From an uncultured Collinsella sp. (GTDB taxonomy: Bacteria; Actinomycetota; Coriobacteriia; Coriobacteriales; Coriobacteriaceae): DNA of 64,000 nucleotides. The stretch covers positions 87,776 through 151,775 of the forward strand of contig UQIB01000001.1 in assembly GCA_900541015.1 (NCBI GenBank), read 5' to 3'. Positions 1-7,716 of the stretch are shown one piece after another (positions within the stretch are counted from its first letter, which is position 1; each line of letters starts with the position of its first letter). Below the pieces are notes generated by a model. It was given only the letters and a program-made list of their open reading frames with translations, did no database searches and was not told where the DNA came from. Both the position numbers and the translations under genes were made by a program.

Positions 1-909
1 GCGCGCTACGATGCCATGCGTTCTGGCAATCCCTTTGCCGGTGCCCCTACGGCTTCGCCCTATGGTGGCGGCTATGCCGGCAACACGGGCTATGGCAATC
101 CCTTTGAGGGCGGCTTTCCTTTTGGCGGTGCCTGGGGCCAGCAGCGTCGTGGGCAGGCTGCCTACAATCCCGAGAACGGTGCCAACGTGGTCGTCGATAT
201 CAAACTCGACGCCAAGGAGGCCAAGGGCGGCGCCCGCAAGACCGTCCGCTACACGCGTTTCGATACGTGCGGACATTGCGGCGGCTCGGGATCTGTTTCG
301 TCCGAGCATGCACATACCTGTCCGAGCTGCGGCGGTCGCGGTCATATCGATGTCGACCTGTCCTTCCTGTTTGGTGCCGGCACGTTCCAGTCGGTCTGCC
401 CCGAGTGCGGCGGTTCCGGTAAGGTTGTCGCCGACCCCTGCCCCGATTGCGGCGGCAGCGGGCGGACTCGTGTGACCTCCGAGCAGACAATTGAGTTTCC
501 TGCCGGCACGCACGATGGCGACGAGGTCCGTATTGCCGGCATGGGTCATGCCGGCACCAACGGTGCCTCGGGTGGCGATCTGGTCGGTCGCGCCCATGTC
601 GAGGCTGAGCGCCTGGAAGGCAAGGCCCGTACCGGTTTTTACCTGATGGGCATTGTGGCGCCGTTTTTGGTGCTGTCGGCCATCTCAGGTGTGTTCTCGG
701 CCTTTGCCGTGATGTGCTTTATTCCGTTTGCCATGGGCCTGTTCATGGTGCTCTCGGACGGCGTACTGCATCGCAGCCTGCTGTGGTGGAAGCGCGGCGC
801 GATGCAGTTTGCCAATGGTTTTGCCAACGGATTTATGTTTGCGCTCGTGTCGGTTTGGTTTGCGAGCTGCTCGCAACGTGCCATGCTTTCGCCCTACGCA
901 ATGCAATAA
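1..909 (+). CDS. Membrane-anchored DnaJ-like J-protein, 5'-truncated by window edge
   Basis: The frame is open to the first base and begins with RYDAMRSG, which resembles the end of a J domain, so the N-terminus lies outside the window. A Gly/Phe-rich stretch follows. Four CxxCxG-type zinc repeats (CGHCGGSG, CPSCGGRG, CPECGGSG, CPDCGGSG) lie at about codons 90-155. Only a short piece of the substrate-binding C-terminal domain follows (EFPAGTHDGDEVRIAG). It then runs into hydrophobic segments at about codons 213-253 and 265-285 that look like membrane helices. A canonical DnaJ has two C-terminal barrel domains and no membrane segment, so this is probably a membrane-tethered co-chaperone for DnaK. 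It lies 81 bases upstream of full-length dnaJ. The family is clear; the specific role is inferred. Confidence 0.8.
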   Translation, partial: ARYDAMRSGNPFAGAPTASPYGGGYAGNTGYGNPFEGGFPFGGAWGQQRRGQAAYNPENGANVVVDIKLDAKEAKGGARKTVRYTRFDTCGHCGGSGSVSSEHAHTCPSCGGRGHIDVDLSFLFGAGTFQSVCPECGGSGKVVADPCPDCGGSGRTRVTSEQTIEFPAGTHDGDEVRIAGMGHAGTNGASGGDLVGRAHVEAERLEGKARTGFYLMGIVAPFLVLSAISGVFSAFAVMCFIPFAMGLFMVLSDGVLHRSLLWWKRGAMQFANGFANGFMFALVSVWFASCSQRAMLSPYAMQ

Positions 910-990
910 CATCAAACCCTCTGTTTGCGGTCGGCCCAGCTTGGGTATAGGACGCACTGTGACAATAATGAAAGTCGGAAGGATTCGGTC

Positions 991-2139
991 GTGTCGGAAA
1001 ATAGGGATTACTACGAGGTGCTTGGCGTCGACAAGGATGCCGACGCGCGGACGATTAAGCGTGCGTTTCTAAAGAAGGCCCGTACCGTACATCCGGATGT
1101 TTCGGACGACCCCGAGGCCGAGGCCAAGTTCAAGGAGCTCAACGAGGCCTATTCCGTTCTTTCCGATGAGCAGAAGCGTGCTAACTACGACCGTTACGGC
1201 ACTGCTGACGGCCCTGGTGGTTCGGGTTACGTCGATATCAACGATATCTTTGGCGGCATGGGCATGGACGACTTGTTCTCGTCGTTCTTTGGCGGCGGTG
1301 CCGGCGGTGGCGCCCGCAGCCGTCGTGAGCGTCGTCGCGGCCGCGATATGGCCATCTCTCTTTCGGTGACCCTTGAGGAGGCGGCGCTCGGTTGCAAAAA
1401 GACGATTAGTTATGACCGCCTCGCTCCTTGCGAGGACTGCAATGGCACCGGTAGGGCAGAGGGCGCACAGGAAATGCAGTGCGGCCGCTGCCACGGTACG
1501 GGCTATGTCACGACGGTCCAGCGTTCGTTCCTGGGCCAGGTTCAGTCTTCCTCTCCTTGCCCCGACTGCCATGGCGAGGGTACGGTTGTCGACCATCCCT
1601 GCGAGACCTGCGACGGTCAGGGCCGCACGCCTTCGCACGAAAAGATCGACATCGACATTCCCGCCGGCGTTTCGACCGGTCGCCAGCTGCGTGTGAGCGG
1701 CTTTGGCGAGGCCGGCCTTCGCGGCGAGCCTTCGGGCGACCTGATTGTCAACGTGCGCGTTGCCGACCATGAGCGCTTTAAGCGCAACGGTGACGACCTG
1801 TACCTGGTGAGCGATATCTCGATTGCGCAGGCTGCGCTCGGCTGCGAGATCGAGGTCGAGGGCATTATGCCGGACGAGGTCGTTAAGGTGTTCGTCCCCG
1901 CCGGTGCCCAGTACGGCGACACCGTGAGCGTCAATAATTACGGCATGCCGCGCATTGGCGGTGGCGGTTCGCGTGGCCGCCTGATCGTGCAACTGCGCGT
2001 GGTCGTTCCCACCAATCTTTCCAATAAGCAGCGCGAGCTGCTCCGTGCTTTTGCCGATGAGATGGGCGATGACGTCGCTTCCGGTAAGAAGTCGGTGACC
2101 GACCGTATCAAGAGTGCCCTCGACGATATCCTCGATTAA
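991..2139 (+). CDS. dnaJ: Chaperone protein DnaJ
   Basis: Hsp40 co-chaperone that stimulates DnaK ATPase and delivers unfolded clients. The 382-residue product has a J domain (DYYEVLGVDKDAD, with the HPD motif near residue 34), a Gly/Phe-rich linker, four zinc repeats (CEDCNGTG, CGRCHGTG, CPDCHGEG, CETCDGQG) and both C-terminal barrel domains, which is normal length. I chose GTG at 991 because GGAAGGA sits at 976-982 and the protein then begins directly at the J domain. A longer in-frame start at 925 would add residues unlike the family. It stands second in a run of two J-protein genes and is followed after 9 bases by mtaB. Confidence 0.95.
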   Translation: MSENRDYYEVLGVDKDADARTIKRAFLKKARTVHPDVSDDPEAEAKFKELNEAYSVLSDEQKRANYDRYGTADGPGGSGYVDINDIFGGMGMDDLFSSFFGGGAGGGARSRRERRRGRDMAISLSVTLEEAALGCKKTISYDRLAPCEDCNGTGRAEGAQEMQCGRCHGTGYVTTVQRSFLGQVQSSSPCPDCHGEGTVVDHPCETCDGQGRTPSHEKIDIDIPAGVSTGRQLRVSGFGEAGLRGEPSGDLIVNVRVADHERFKRNGDDLYLVSDISIAQAALGCEIEVEGIMPDEVVKVFVPAGAQYGDTVSVNNYGMPRIGGGGSRGRLIVQLRVVVPTNLSNKQRELLRAFADEMGDDVASGKKSVTDRIKSALDDILD

Positions 2140-2148
2140 GGAGCCCGC

Positions 2149-3441
2149 GTGCTCGCACCCCATATTTCCGTCGTCAACCTCGGCTGCCGTGTCAACCGGG
2201 TTGAATCTGACCGTATCACTGCCGATCTTATGCGTCTGGGCTTTGCTATGGTGGAGCCCCAGGATGCCGACCTGATCGTCATTAACACCTGTGCCGTTAC
2301 GGGCGAGGCCGAGGCCAAGACCCGTAAGGCCGTCCGTCATGCGCTGGCCTATCCAAACGAGCCCTATGTGGTCGTGACCGGATGCGTGGTCAATTTGCAT
2401 CCTGAGGAGCTGCTGGAGCTTTCGGATCGCGTGATCGCCGTGCCGTCCAAGATCGATGTCGCCGAACGTGTCTGCGAGGTGCTGGGCGTTGAGTCCGATA
2501 ACGTTCCCGCCTGCAGCGATGGCGAGGTGGTCGATGTGCTTGGTCGCTCTCGCCTGGGCGTGAAGATTCAGGACGGCTGCAACCATCGCTGCACCTATTG
2601 CATTGTGTGGAAGGCACGCGGCCCCGAGCGCTCCGTGCCCGTCGAGTCCGTGCTCGAGCAAGTTCGCGAGGCCCAGGAGGCCGGCGTGCCCGAGGTGGTG
2701 CTGACCGGTGTGAACTTGGGTGCCTACGATGGCAAGAGCGCGACCGACGAGCACGTCGAAATCGATGAGCTGCTCGAGGCCATCATGGAGCGCACGTCTA
2801 TTCCGCATGTGCGCATTTCCTCGGTCGAGCCTATGGATATCTCCGAGCGCCTGCTTAAGGTTATGGCGCGCTACCCGCAGCGTGTCGCCCCGTTTTTGCA
2901 CCTGCCCGTGCAGTCCGGCTGCACGGCGACCCTGCATCGCATGGGCCGTCCCTATAGTGCCGAGGCCTTTGAAGACACGGTGCGTATGATTCGCGCCAAT
3001 CTGCCACAGGCGTCACTTTCTTGCGACGTTATTGTCGGCTTCCCTGGCGAGACGGACGAGGAGTTCGAGGAGTCGCTGGCGCTGTGCCGCCGTGTGGGTT
3101 TCTCGCGTATGCACGTGTTCCGCTACAGCAAGCGTCCCGGCACCCTTGCTGCCGAGATGCCCGACCAGGTGCCGCCCGAGGTTATGGCCGAGCGCAGCCG
3201 CCGTATGCGGGCCGCCGCACAGGAGCTCGCCATTGCCGACGCTCGTCTTCGCGTGGGCACGGTCGAGCGTGCCGTGCTCGAGTATGGTGACAACCTGACG
3301 CTCGGCTCGTTCCATCATGCCCGTCTTGACGATACCTGTGGACTTACAGCTCCGTGCCTGCTCGATGTTGCTATCATCGGAGTCGATGATTCCGGCTTGG
3401 TCCATGCACGCAGGGAGGTTCATGGAAGCCTCGAAGATTAG
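2149..3441 (+). CDS. mtaB: tRNA (N6-threonylcarbamoyladenosine(37)-C2)-methylthiotransferase MtaB
   Basis: Radical SAM enzyme that adds a methylthio group to t6A37 of tRNAs reading ANN codons. It has 430 residues. The N-terminal UPF0004 domain has the cluster cysteines (NLGCRVNRVESD, NTCAVTGEAEAKTRK). The radical SAM motif is CNHRCTYCIVWKARG at about residues 144-158, and the C-terminal part is TRAM-like. The VNxVE and WKARG sequences favour MtaB over MiaB or RimO, both of which are also encoded in this window. It starts at GTG 2149 behind AAGGAG (2138-2143) and overlaps phoH by 20 bases, so it is probably cotranscribed with dnaJ and phoH. In many Actinobacteria rsmE occupies this position. 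Confidence 0.93.
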   Translation: MLAPHISVVNLGCRVNRVESDRITADLMRLGFAMVEPQDADLIVINTCAVTGEAEAKTRKAVRHALAYPNEPYVVVTGCVVNLHPEELLELSDRVIAVPSKIDVAERVCEVLGVESDNVPACSDGEVVDVLGRSRLGVKIQDGCNHRCTYCIVWKARGPERSVPVESVLEQVREAQEAGVPEVVLTGVNLGAYDGKSATDEHVEIDELLEAIMERTSIPHVRISSVEPMDISERLLKVMARYPQRVAPFLHLPVQSGCTATLHRMGRPYSAEAFEDTVRMIRANLPQASLSCDVIVGFPGETDEEFEESLALCRRVGFSRMHVFRYSKRPGTLAAEMPDQVPPEVMAERSRRMRAAAQELAIADARLRVGTVERAVLEYGDNLTLGSFHHARLDDTCGLTAPCLLDVAIIGVDDSGLVHARREVHGSLED

Positions 3442-4408
3442 ACTTACCGTTCCCGAGGGGATTGATCCCTCGCGCGTTTTGGGCGCCGGCGACGGCGTCC
3501 TTCGTGCGCTCGAGAGCTTGGTTCGCGCTCATGTGGTCGCCCGTGGCGATAGCATCTCCGTGAGCGGCGACCCGGACGAGGTCGAACTCGTGGCGCGCTT
3601 TTTCGAGCACGCTTTTCGCGAGGCGGCCGCCGGGCGCACTCTGTCTGCCGACGATGTCTCTCGCTGCCTGGCCGTCTTGCGCGACGGTGAGCACGAGGCT
3701 ACGTCGCTTCGCGATGACGTGCTGCTTTCGTATCGCGGCCGCGTCATTCGCCCCAAGACGCTCGGCCAAAAGCGCTATGTGGATGCCATCCGCACGCATA
3801 CCATCACGTTTGGCCTGGGTCCTGCCGGCACCGGTAAGACCTATCTGGCCATGGCGCTCGCCCTTGCCGCGCTCAAGCGTCACGAGGTGGGCCGTCTGAT
3901 CTTGACGCGTCCGGTTGTCGAGGCGGGGGAGAATCTGGGCTTTTTGCCCGGCACCCTCGAGGAAAAGATCGATCCCTACATGCGTCCGCTTTACGACGCC
4001 CTTTTTGACATGATGGATCGCGAGCGCACCGATGAGCTTATGGAGCGCGGCGTGATCGAGATCGCCCCGCTTGCCTACATGCGCGGCCGCACGCTGAGTG
4101 ATGCCTTCGTGGTGCTCGACGAGGCGCAAAATACCACGCCCGAGCAGATGAAGATGTTCCTGACGCGCCTGGGCTTCAACTCCAAGTTCGTGATTACCGG
4201 CGACCTGAGCCAGCGTGACCTGGTGGGTCGTCGTGGTGGCTTGGCGGATGTCGAGAAGATTTTGGGCCGTGTCGATGATGTCGCATTTTCGCACCTCGAG
4301 CGTGCCGACGTGGTGCGCCATGCCTTGGTGGGACGTATCGTCGAGGCATACGATACTTATGATGATGTGCGCGAGAAGCGCGTACGTGACCGAAAGGAGT
4401 CCCGTTGA
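3422..4408 (+). CDS. phoH: PhoH family ATPase
   Basis: PhoH-like P-loop ATPase of the helicase superfamily 1 fold, widely linked to RNA metabolism and usually next to ybeY. The 328-residue product has Walker A GPAGTGKTY near residues 134-142, Walker B VVLDEAQN near residue 230 and the sensor-like ITGDLSQRDL. An N-terminal region of about 110 residues is KH-like in homologues. The start at 3422 has GGGAGG at 3413-3418 and lies inside the end of mtaB; longer in-frame starts extend into mtaB without a family match. Its TGA is shared with the ybeY start (TTGA), which implies translational coupling. The exact biochemical role of the family remains open. Confidence 0.93.
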   Translation: MEASKIRLTVPEGIDPSRVLGAGDGVLRALESLVRAHVVARGDSISVSGDPDEVELVARFFEHAFREAAAGRTLSADDVSRCLAVLRDGEHEATSLRDDVLLSYRGRVIRPKTLGQKRYVDAIRTHTITFGLGPAGTGKTYLAMALALAALKRHEVGRLILTRPVVEAGENLGFLPGTLEEKIDPYMRPLYDALFDMMDRERTDELMERGVIEIAPLAYMRGRTLSDAFVVLDEAQNTTPEQMKMFLTRLGFNSKFVITGDLSQRDLVGRRGGLADVEKILGRVDDVAFSHLERADVVRHALVGRIVEAYDTYDDVREKRVRDRKESR

Positions 4409-4914
4409 GTGTATTGATCAGCAACGATGCCGAGCTCGATACGCTGCTCGACGCGCATGAGGTGGAGCACATCTGCGAGGTTGTGCTTGCCGCCGAGGGC
4501 GTTGAGCGTGAAGTCGAGATTTCCCTTTCGTATGTCGACGAGGACGAGATGCACGAGCTCAACCACGAGTGGCGCGGTATCGACCGCACCACCGATGTGC
4601 TCTCGTTTGAATGCGACTCGGCCTTTGACGAGGATATTCCCGCCGACGAGACGCTCGAGCTCGGCGATATCATCTTGGCCCCGCAGGTTATTGCCCGTCA
4701 GGCCCCCGGTTTTGGCAATAGCCCCGCTGACGAGTGTCGTCTGATGCTCGTACACGGCATGCTGCACCTGCTGGGCTATGACCATATCGAGGACGACGAG
4801 GCCGAGGTCATGGAGGCCCGCGAGGACGCCATCCTGCGCGATCTGGCGCTCGAGCGCGGCGAGGACCCCAAGCTAGTCCACGTCGGCCCCATCACCAACC
4901 ACGCCCACGACTAG
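4405..4914 (+). CDS. ybeY: Endoribonuclease YbeY (rRNA maturation factor)
   Basis: Single-strand-specific metallo-endoribonuclease needed for 16S rRNA 3' maturation and 70S quality control. It has 169 residues with the zinc-binding H-x3-H-x5-H motif in HGMLHLLGYDH at about residues 118-128. The start is TTG 4405, overlapping the phoH stop by four bases, with AAAGGAG at 4393-4399. No nearby ATG or GTG keeps the frame. It sits in the phoH-ybeY-dgkA-era-recO run found in many Gram-positive genomes. The C-terminal acidic and charged tail (LERGEDPKLVHVG) is longer than in E. coli. Confidence 0.94.
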   Translation: MSVLISNDAELDTLLDAHEVEHICEVVLAAEGVEREVEISLSYVDEDEMHELNHEWRGIDRTTDVLSFECDSAFDEDIPADETLELGDIILAPQVIARQAPGFGNSPADECRLMLVHGMLHLLGYDHIEDDEAEVMEAREDAILRDLALERGEDPKLVHVGPITNHAHD

Positions 4915-4923
4915 GAGCCGTCT

Positions 4924-5301
4924 ATGATTCCCGGATCGAACAAGGACCATCCGTCCTTCTTAAAGTCGTTTTCCTACGCCATGGAGGGCTTCGTCACCGC
5001 CGTCAAGACCGAGCGCAACATTAAGGTCATGCTCGTGGCGGGCGTGTGCACCGTCATTGCCGGCTGTATCGTGGGCCTCGACATTGCCGAGTGGGCCACG
5101 ATTATCATCTGTTGTGGCCTGGTGATTCACGGCGAGCTGTGCAACACCGCTATGGAGGCTATCGTCGACCTAGCGACCCAGGAGCTCCATCCGCTGGCCA
5201 AGCGTGCGAAGGACATCGCCGCCGCCTCTGTATACGTTCTTTCCATCACCGCCGCGATTGTGGGCTTGCTGGTATTTGCCCACGCGCTCGGCTTTATTTA
5301 G
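4924..5301 (+). CDS. dgkA: Diacylglycerol/undecaprenol kinase family protein
   Basis: Small integral membrane lipid kinase. In Gram-positive bacteria the family usually phosphorylates undecaprenol, recycling the cell-wall lipid carrier. The 125 residues hold three hydrophobic segments and the family signature NTAMEAIVDL followed by KRAKDIAAASV. An N-terminal cytoplasmic helix carries FLKSFSYAMEG. The spacing to ybeY (9 bases) and era (12 bases) indicates one operon. The substrate is inferred from Gram-positive homologues and cannot be read from this sequence; the older name is diacylglycerol kinase. Confidence 0.9.
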   Translation: MIPGSNKDHPSFLKSFSYAMEGFVTAVKTERNIKVMLVAGVCTVIAGCIVGLDIAEWATIIICCGLVIHGELCNTAMEAIVDLATQELHPLAKRAKDIAAASVYVLSITAAIVGLLVFAHALGFI

Positions 5302-5313
5302 AAAGGGATTCCC

Positions 5314-6384
5314 ATGTCCGACAATATGCAGTCTGCCGATGAAGTTTTGGATGACGAGGTCCTGGACGAGGCTGAAGGTGCCGATTCGTTTGACGAGGCC
5401 GAGGAGTTCGACCCGTTTGAGGGCATGAGCGATGAGGAGCTCGACGCCCTGTGCGACGAGGACGACAGCCTCGCGGGCTTTGGCGACGTTGAGCCTGGTT
5501 TCCGCAGCGGCTTCGTGGCCCTGGTCGGTCGTCCCAACGCCGGTAAGTCCACGCTGCTCAACGCCTGCTATGGCAAAAAGGTCGCCATCACCTCGCCGGT
5601 GGCCCAGACGACCCGCCGCCGCATGCGCGCCGTCGTCAACCGTCCCGGCTACCAGCTGGTCTTTGTCGATACCCCGGGCATTCATAAGCCCAAGGACGGT
5701 CTGGGATCCGAGCTCAACAAGAGCGCGTTGTTCGAGCTGAACGATGTCGATGTCGTCGCGTTTTTGATTGATGCCACCAAACCGATCGGCAGGGGAGACG
5801 CTTGGGTTGCCGAGCGCGTCAAGAACGCTCGTTCCAAGAAGGTTCTGGTACTCACTAAGGCCGATGAGGCCGACCCCGCACAGGTTATGGAACAGCTCAA
5901 GGCCGCCCACGAGCTCATGGAGTATGACGACGAGATCGTGACGTCGTCGGTCAAGAACTTCAACGTCGATGCCTTTATCGAGACCGTTGCGCACTTTTTG
6001 CCCGAAGGTCCGCGTTGGTTCCCCGAGGACATGGGTACCGACGCTTCCGACGAGACGCTCGTTGCCGAGTTTGTGCGCGAGAAGGTCTTGCGCCGCACCC
6101 GTGACGAGATCCCGCACTCCGTGGGCGTGATCTGCGATGCGCTCGAGCAGACCAAGAAGGTGCTGCGCGTGCACGCCACCATTTACGTCGAGCGTGAGGG
6201 CCAAAAGGGCATCATCATTGGAAAGGGCGGCGAGATGATCAAACATATCGGCATCGACGCCCGTCGCGACCTTGAACGCATCTTTGGCACGCAGGTCTTT
6301 TTGGAGCTGGACGTGAAGGTCAAGGCCGGCTGGCGTGACGACGAGGCCCAGATTCGCCGCTTCGGCTACAACGCCGAGGACTAA
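5314..6384 (+). CDS. era: GTPase Era with acidic N-terminal extension
   Basis: GTPase that binds the 3' end of 16S rRNA and promotes 30S maturation. It has 356 residues. G1 GRPNAGKST is near residue 72, G3 is DTPGIHKP and G4 is TKAD (commonly NKxD in Era). A C-terminal KH domain has GKGGEMIKHIG near residue 303. The first 65 or so residues form an Asp/Glu-rich extension absent from the usual 290-300 residue Era. ATG 5314 follows GAAAGGGA at 5301-5308, and no in-frame ATG with a better ribosome binding site occurs later, so the extension is probably real. It lies between dgkA and recO, as in many Gram-positives. Confidence 0.95.
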   Translation: MSDNMQSADEVLDDEVLDEAEGADSFDEAEEFDPFEGMSDEELDALCDEDDSLAGFGDVEPGFRSGFVALVGRPNAGKSTLLNACYGKKVAITSPVAQTTRRRMRAVVNRPGYQLVFVDTPGIHKPKDGLGSELNKSALFELNDVDVVAFLIDATKPIGRGDAWVAERVKNARSKKVLVLTKADEADPAQVMEQLKAAHELMEYDDEIVTSSVKNFNVDAFIETVAHFLPEGPRWFPEDMGTDASDETLVAEFVREKVLRRTRDEIPHSVGVICDALEQTKKVLRVHATIYVEREGQKGIIIGKGGEMIKHIGIDARRDLERIFGTQVFLELDVKVKAGWRDDEAQIRRFGYNAED

Positions 6385-6399
6385 GGGCGCGCGGCACGC

Positions 6400-7149
6400 A
6401 TGGCAGGCTCCCGGACATATCGCACCAAGGTGCTCGTCCTCGACAAGACGAAGCTCAAAGAGACCGACCTGATCCTGACGATGCTTGACGAGCGGGGTCG
6501 GCAGGTTCGTGCCGTGGCAAAGGGTGCCCGCAAACCCGGCGGGCGGTTGGCGGCGCGCTGCGAGCTGTTCTGTACCGTCGATATGCTGCTCGCACATGGA
6601 CGCTCGCTCGACGTGGTTTCTCAGGCCGAGCTTATGGAAGCGCCGCTCGGCGCTGCGCCCGATTACGAGACGACTTGCGCCGCAAGCGCGATTGCCGAGG
6701 TCGCGCGCGTGTGCTCGTTCGAGGACGCCGAGGACCCGTTTACCTTTGCCATCACGCAGCGGGCGCTCACACTTGTCGGCAGCGGGCTCGACTCGGCACA
6801 TATGGACCTGCTCGTGGCGGCATATGTCTTTAAGCTGTTGTCGCACGTTGGCTATCGACCCGATTTTTCGGCCTGCGTGCTGTGCGGAGACCCCATGCTG
6901 TCGTATTTTTCACCACAGGCGGGCGGGCTCATGTGCGGGTCGTGCGCGTCGAGCGTTCCGGGTGCCGAGCTGGTGTCGACCGGCGAGGTCGCATGGCTGC
7001 GCGCCCTCATGTCCATGACCTTCGATGCACTCATGGCCGAGCGAATCGACCCGCATACGGCGGCGTTCTTGCTCGGGCTTTCGCATGTGTGGGCGGCGAC
7101 GCACACCGATCAGCGCCTCCGTGCGATGGAATTCATGTTGGGTCGGTGA
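6400..7149 (+). CDS. recO: DNA repair protein RecO
   Basis: Recombination mediator that, with RecR, loads RecA onto SSB-coated single-stranded DNA (RecFOR pathway). The 249 residues have an N-terminal OB fold (YRTKVLVLDKTKLKETDL) and a helical C-terminal domain with a zinc site from CVLCGDP near residue 160 and CGSC near residue 180. The ribosome binding site is weak (AAGGG overlapping the era stop), consistent with coupling to era, which ends 16 bases upstream. It is probably the last gene of the dnaJ-to-recO transcription unit, because rpsO has its own leader. Confidence 0.92.
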   Translation: MAGSRTYRTKVLVLDKTKLKETDLILTMLDERGRQVRAVAKGARKPGGRLAARCELFCTVDMLLAHGRSLDVVSQAELMEAPLGAAPDYETTCAASAIAEVARVCSFEDAEDPFTFAITQRALTLVGSGLDSAHMDLLVAAYVFKLLSHVGYRPDFSACVLCGDPMLSYFSPQAGGLMCGSCASSVPGAELVSTGEVAWLRALMSMTFDALMAERIDPHTAAFLLGLSHVWAATHTDQRLRAMEFMLGR

Positions 7150-7287
7150 TGATGCGCAGGCGCGGGCTGCTTGTGGTAACATACCGACCTGTTGGTACCT
7201 CGACCTTGGATGCTCGCTCCACCGGCGGCTTCCCAGTCCGAGGCGAATCGAGTCGCCCGCGGGCGACGTAAAATGAAAGGTGAAACA
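7150..7287 (+). promoter_or_regulatory. rpsO leader with a 16-bp palindrome
   Basis: This noncoding leader lies between recO and rpsO. It holds a perfect palindrome GTCGCCCGCGGGCGAC at 7252-7267, immediately before the AAAGG ribosome binding site at 7276-7280, and a shorter GGTAACATACC repeat near 7186. S15 is known to repress its own translation through leader RNA structures that differ between phyla. A folded leader here is therefore a reasonable candidate for such control, but no known S15 motif was recognised. Confidence 0.4.
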
Positions 7288-7566
7288 ATGACTGTTTCCA
7301 AAGAGCGCAAGGCGGAGCTGACTGCCCAGTTCGGTAACACCCCGGTCGACACCGGCAACCCCAAGGTTCAGGTCGCCATCCTGACCGAGCGCATCAAGGA
7401 GCTGACCGAGCACATGAAGTCCCACCAGAAGGACTTCCACACCCGTCGTGGCCTGCTCATGCTCGTCGGCCGTCGTCGTCGTCTTCTCTCCTACATCAAG
7501 AAGAACGACATCGTCGAGTACCGTGAGCTCATCAAGGCTCTGGGCATCCGCGACAACATCCAGTAA
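7288..7566 (+). CDS. rpsO: 30S ribosomal protein S15
   Basis: Primary 16S rRNA binding protein of the 30S platform. The 92 residues carry the family core HTRRGLLMLVGRRRRLLSYI and end IRDNIQ. It is about three residues longer than the usual 89. ATG 7288 has GAAAGGTGAA at 7275-7284. A longer in-frame start at 7192 would put leader sequence into the protein, with Arg/Pro-rich residues foreign to S15. It is followed by a terminator and then pnp, the common rpsO-pnp arrangement. Confidence 0.97.
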   Translation: MTVSKERKAELTAQFGNTPVDTGNPKVQVAILTERIKELTEHMKSHQKDFHTRRGLLMLVGRRRRLLSYIKKNDIVEYRELIKALGIRDNIQ

Positions 7567-7582
7567 GGATTTGTACATGCTA

Positions 7583-7613
7583 AGAGCGTCCTGCGCAGCG
7601 GGGCGCTCTTTTT
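7583..7613 (+). terminator. Rho-independent terminator after rpsO
   Basis: AGAGCGTCC (7583-7591) pairs with GGGCGCTCT (7601-7609), including one G-T pair, followed by a T tract at 7609-7613. It separates rpsO from pnp; partial read-through is typical of this pair of genes. Confidence 0.85.
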
Positions 7614-7680
7614 GTGTAAGGGCGTGAACAATCACGCTCTGAAGCGTGGCGGGGGCAGGGGGCTCGCGTCACATGAGAAG

Positions 7681-7703
7681 CCCGCAGGCAAGGGGTCTGC
7701 GGG
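7681..7703 (+). promoter_or_regulatory. pnp: Hairpin just upstream of pnp ribosome binding site
   Basis: CCCGCAG (7681-7687) is perfectly complementary to CTGCGGG (7697-7703). The hairpin ends three bases before AAAGGAG (7706-7712), the ribosome binding site of pnp. E. coli pnp is autoregulated through a leader stem processed by RNase III; a similar role here is only inference. Confidence 0.45.
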
Positions 7704-7716
7704 GTAAAGGAGAACA

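Noticed and set aside
1069..2937. Long open frame on the minus strand opposite dnaJ and mtaB
   Set aside because: It mirrors the third-position GC of the two real genes, has no family features and no ribosome binding site.
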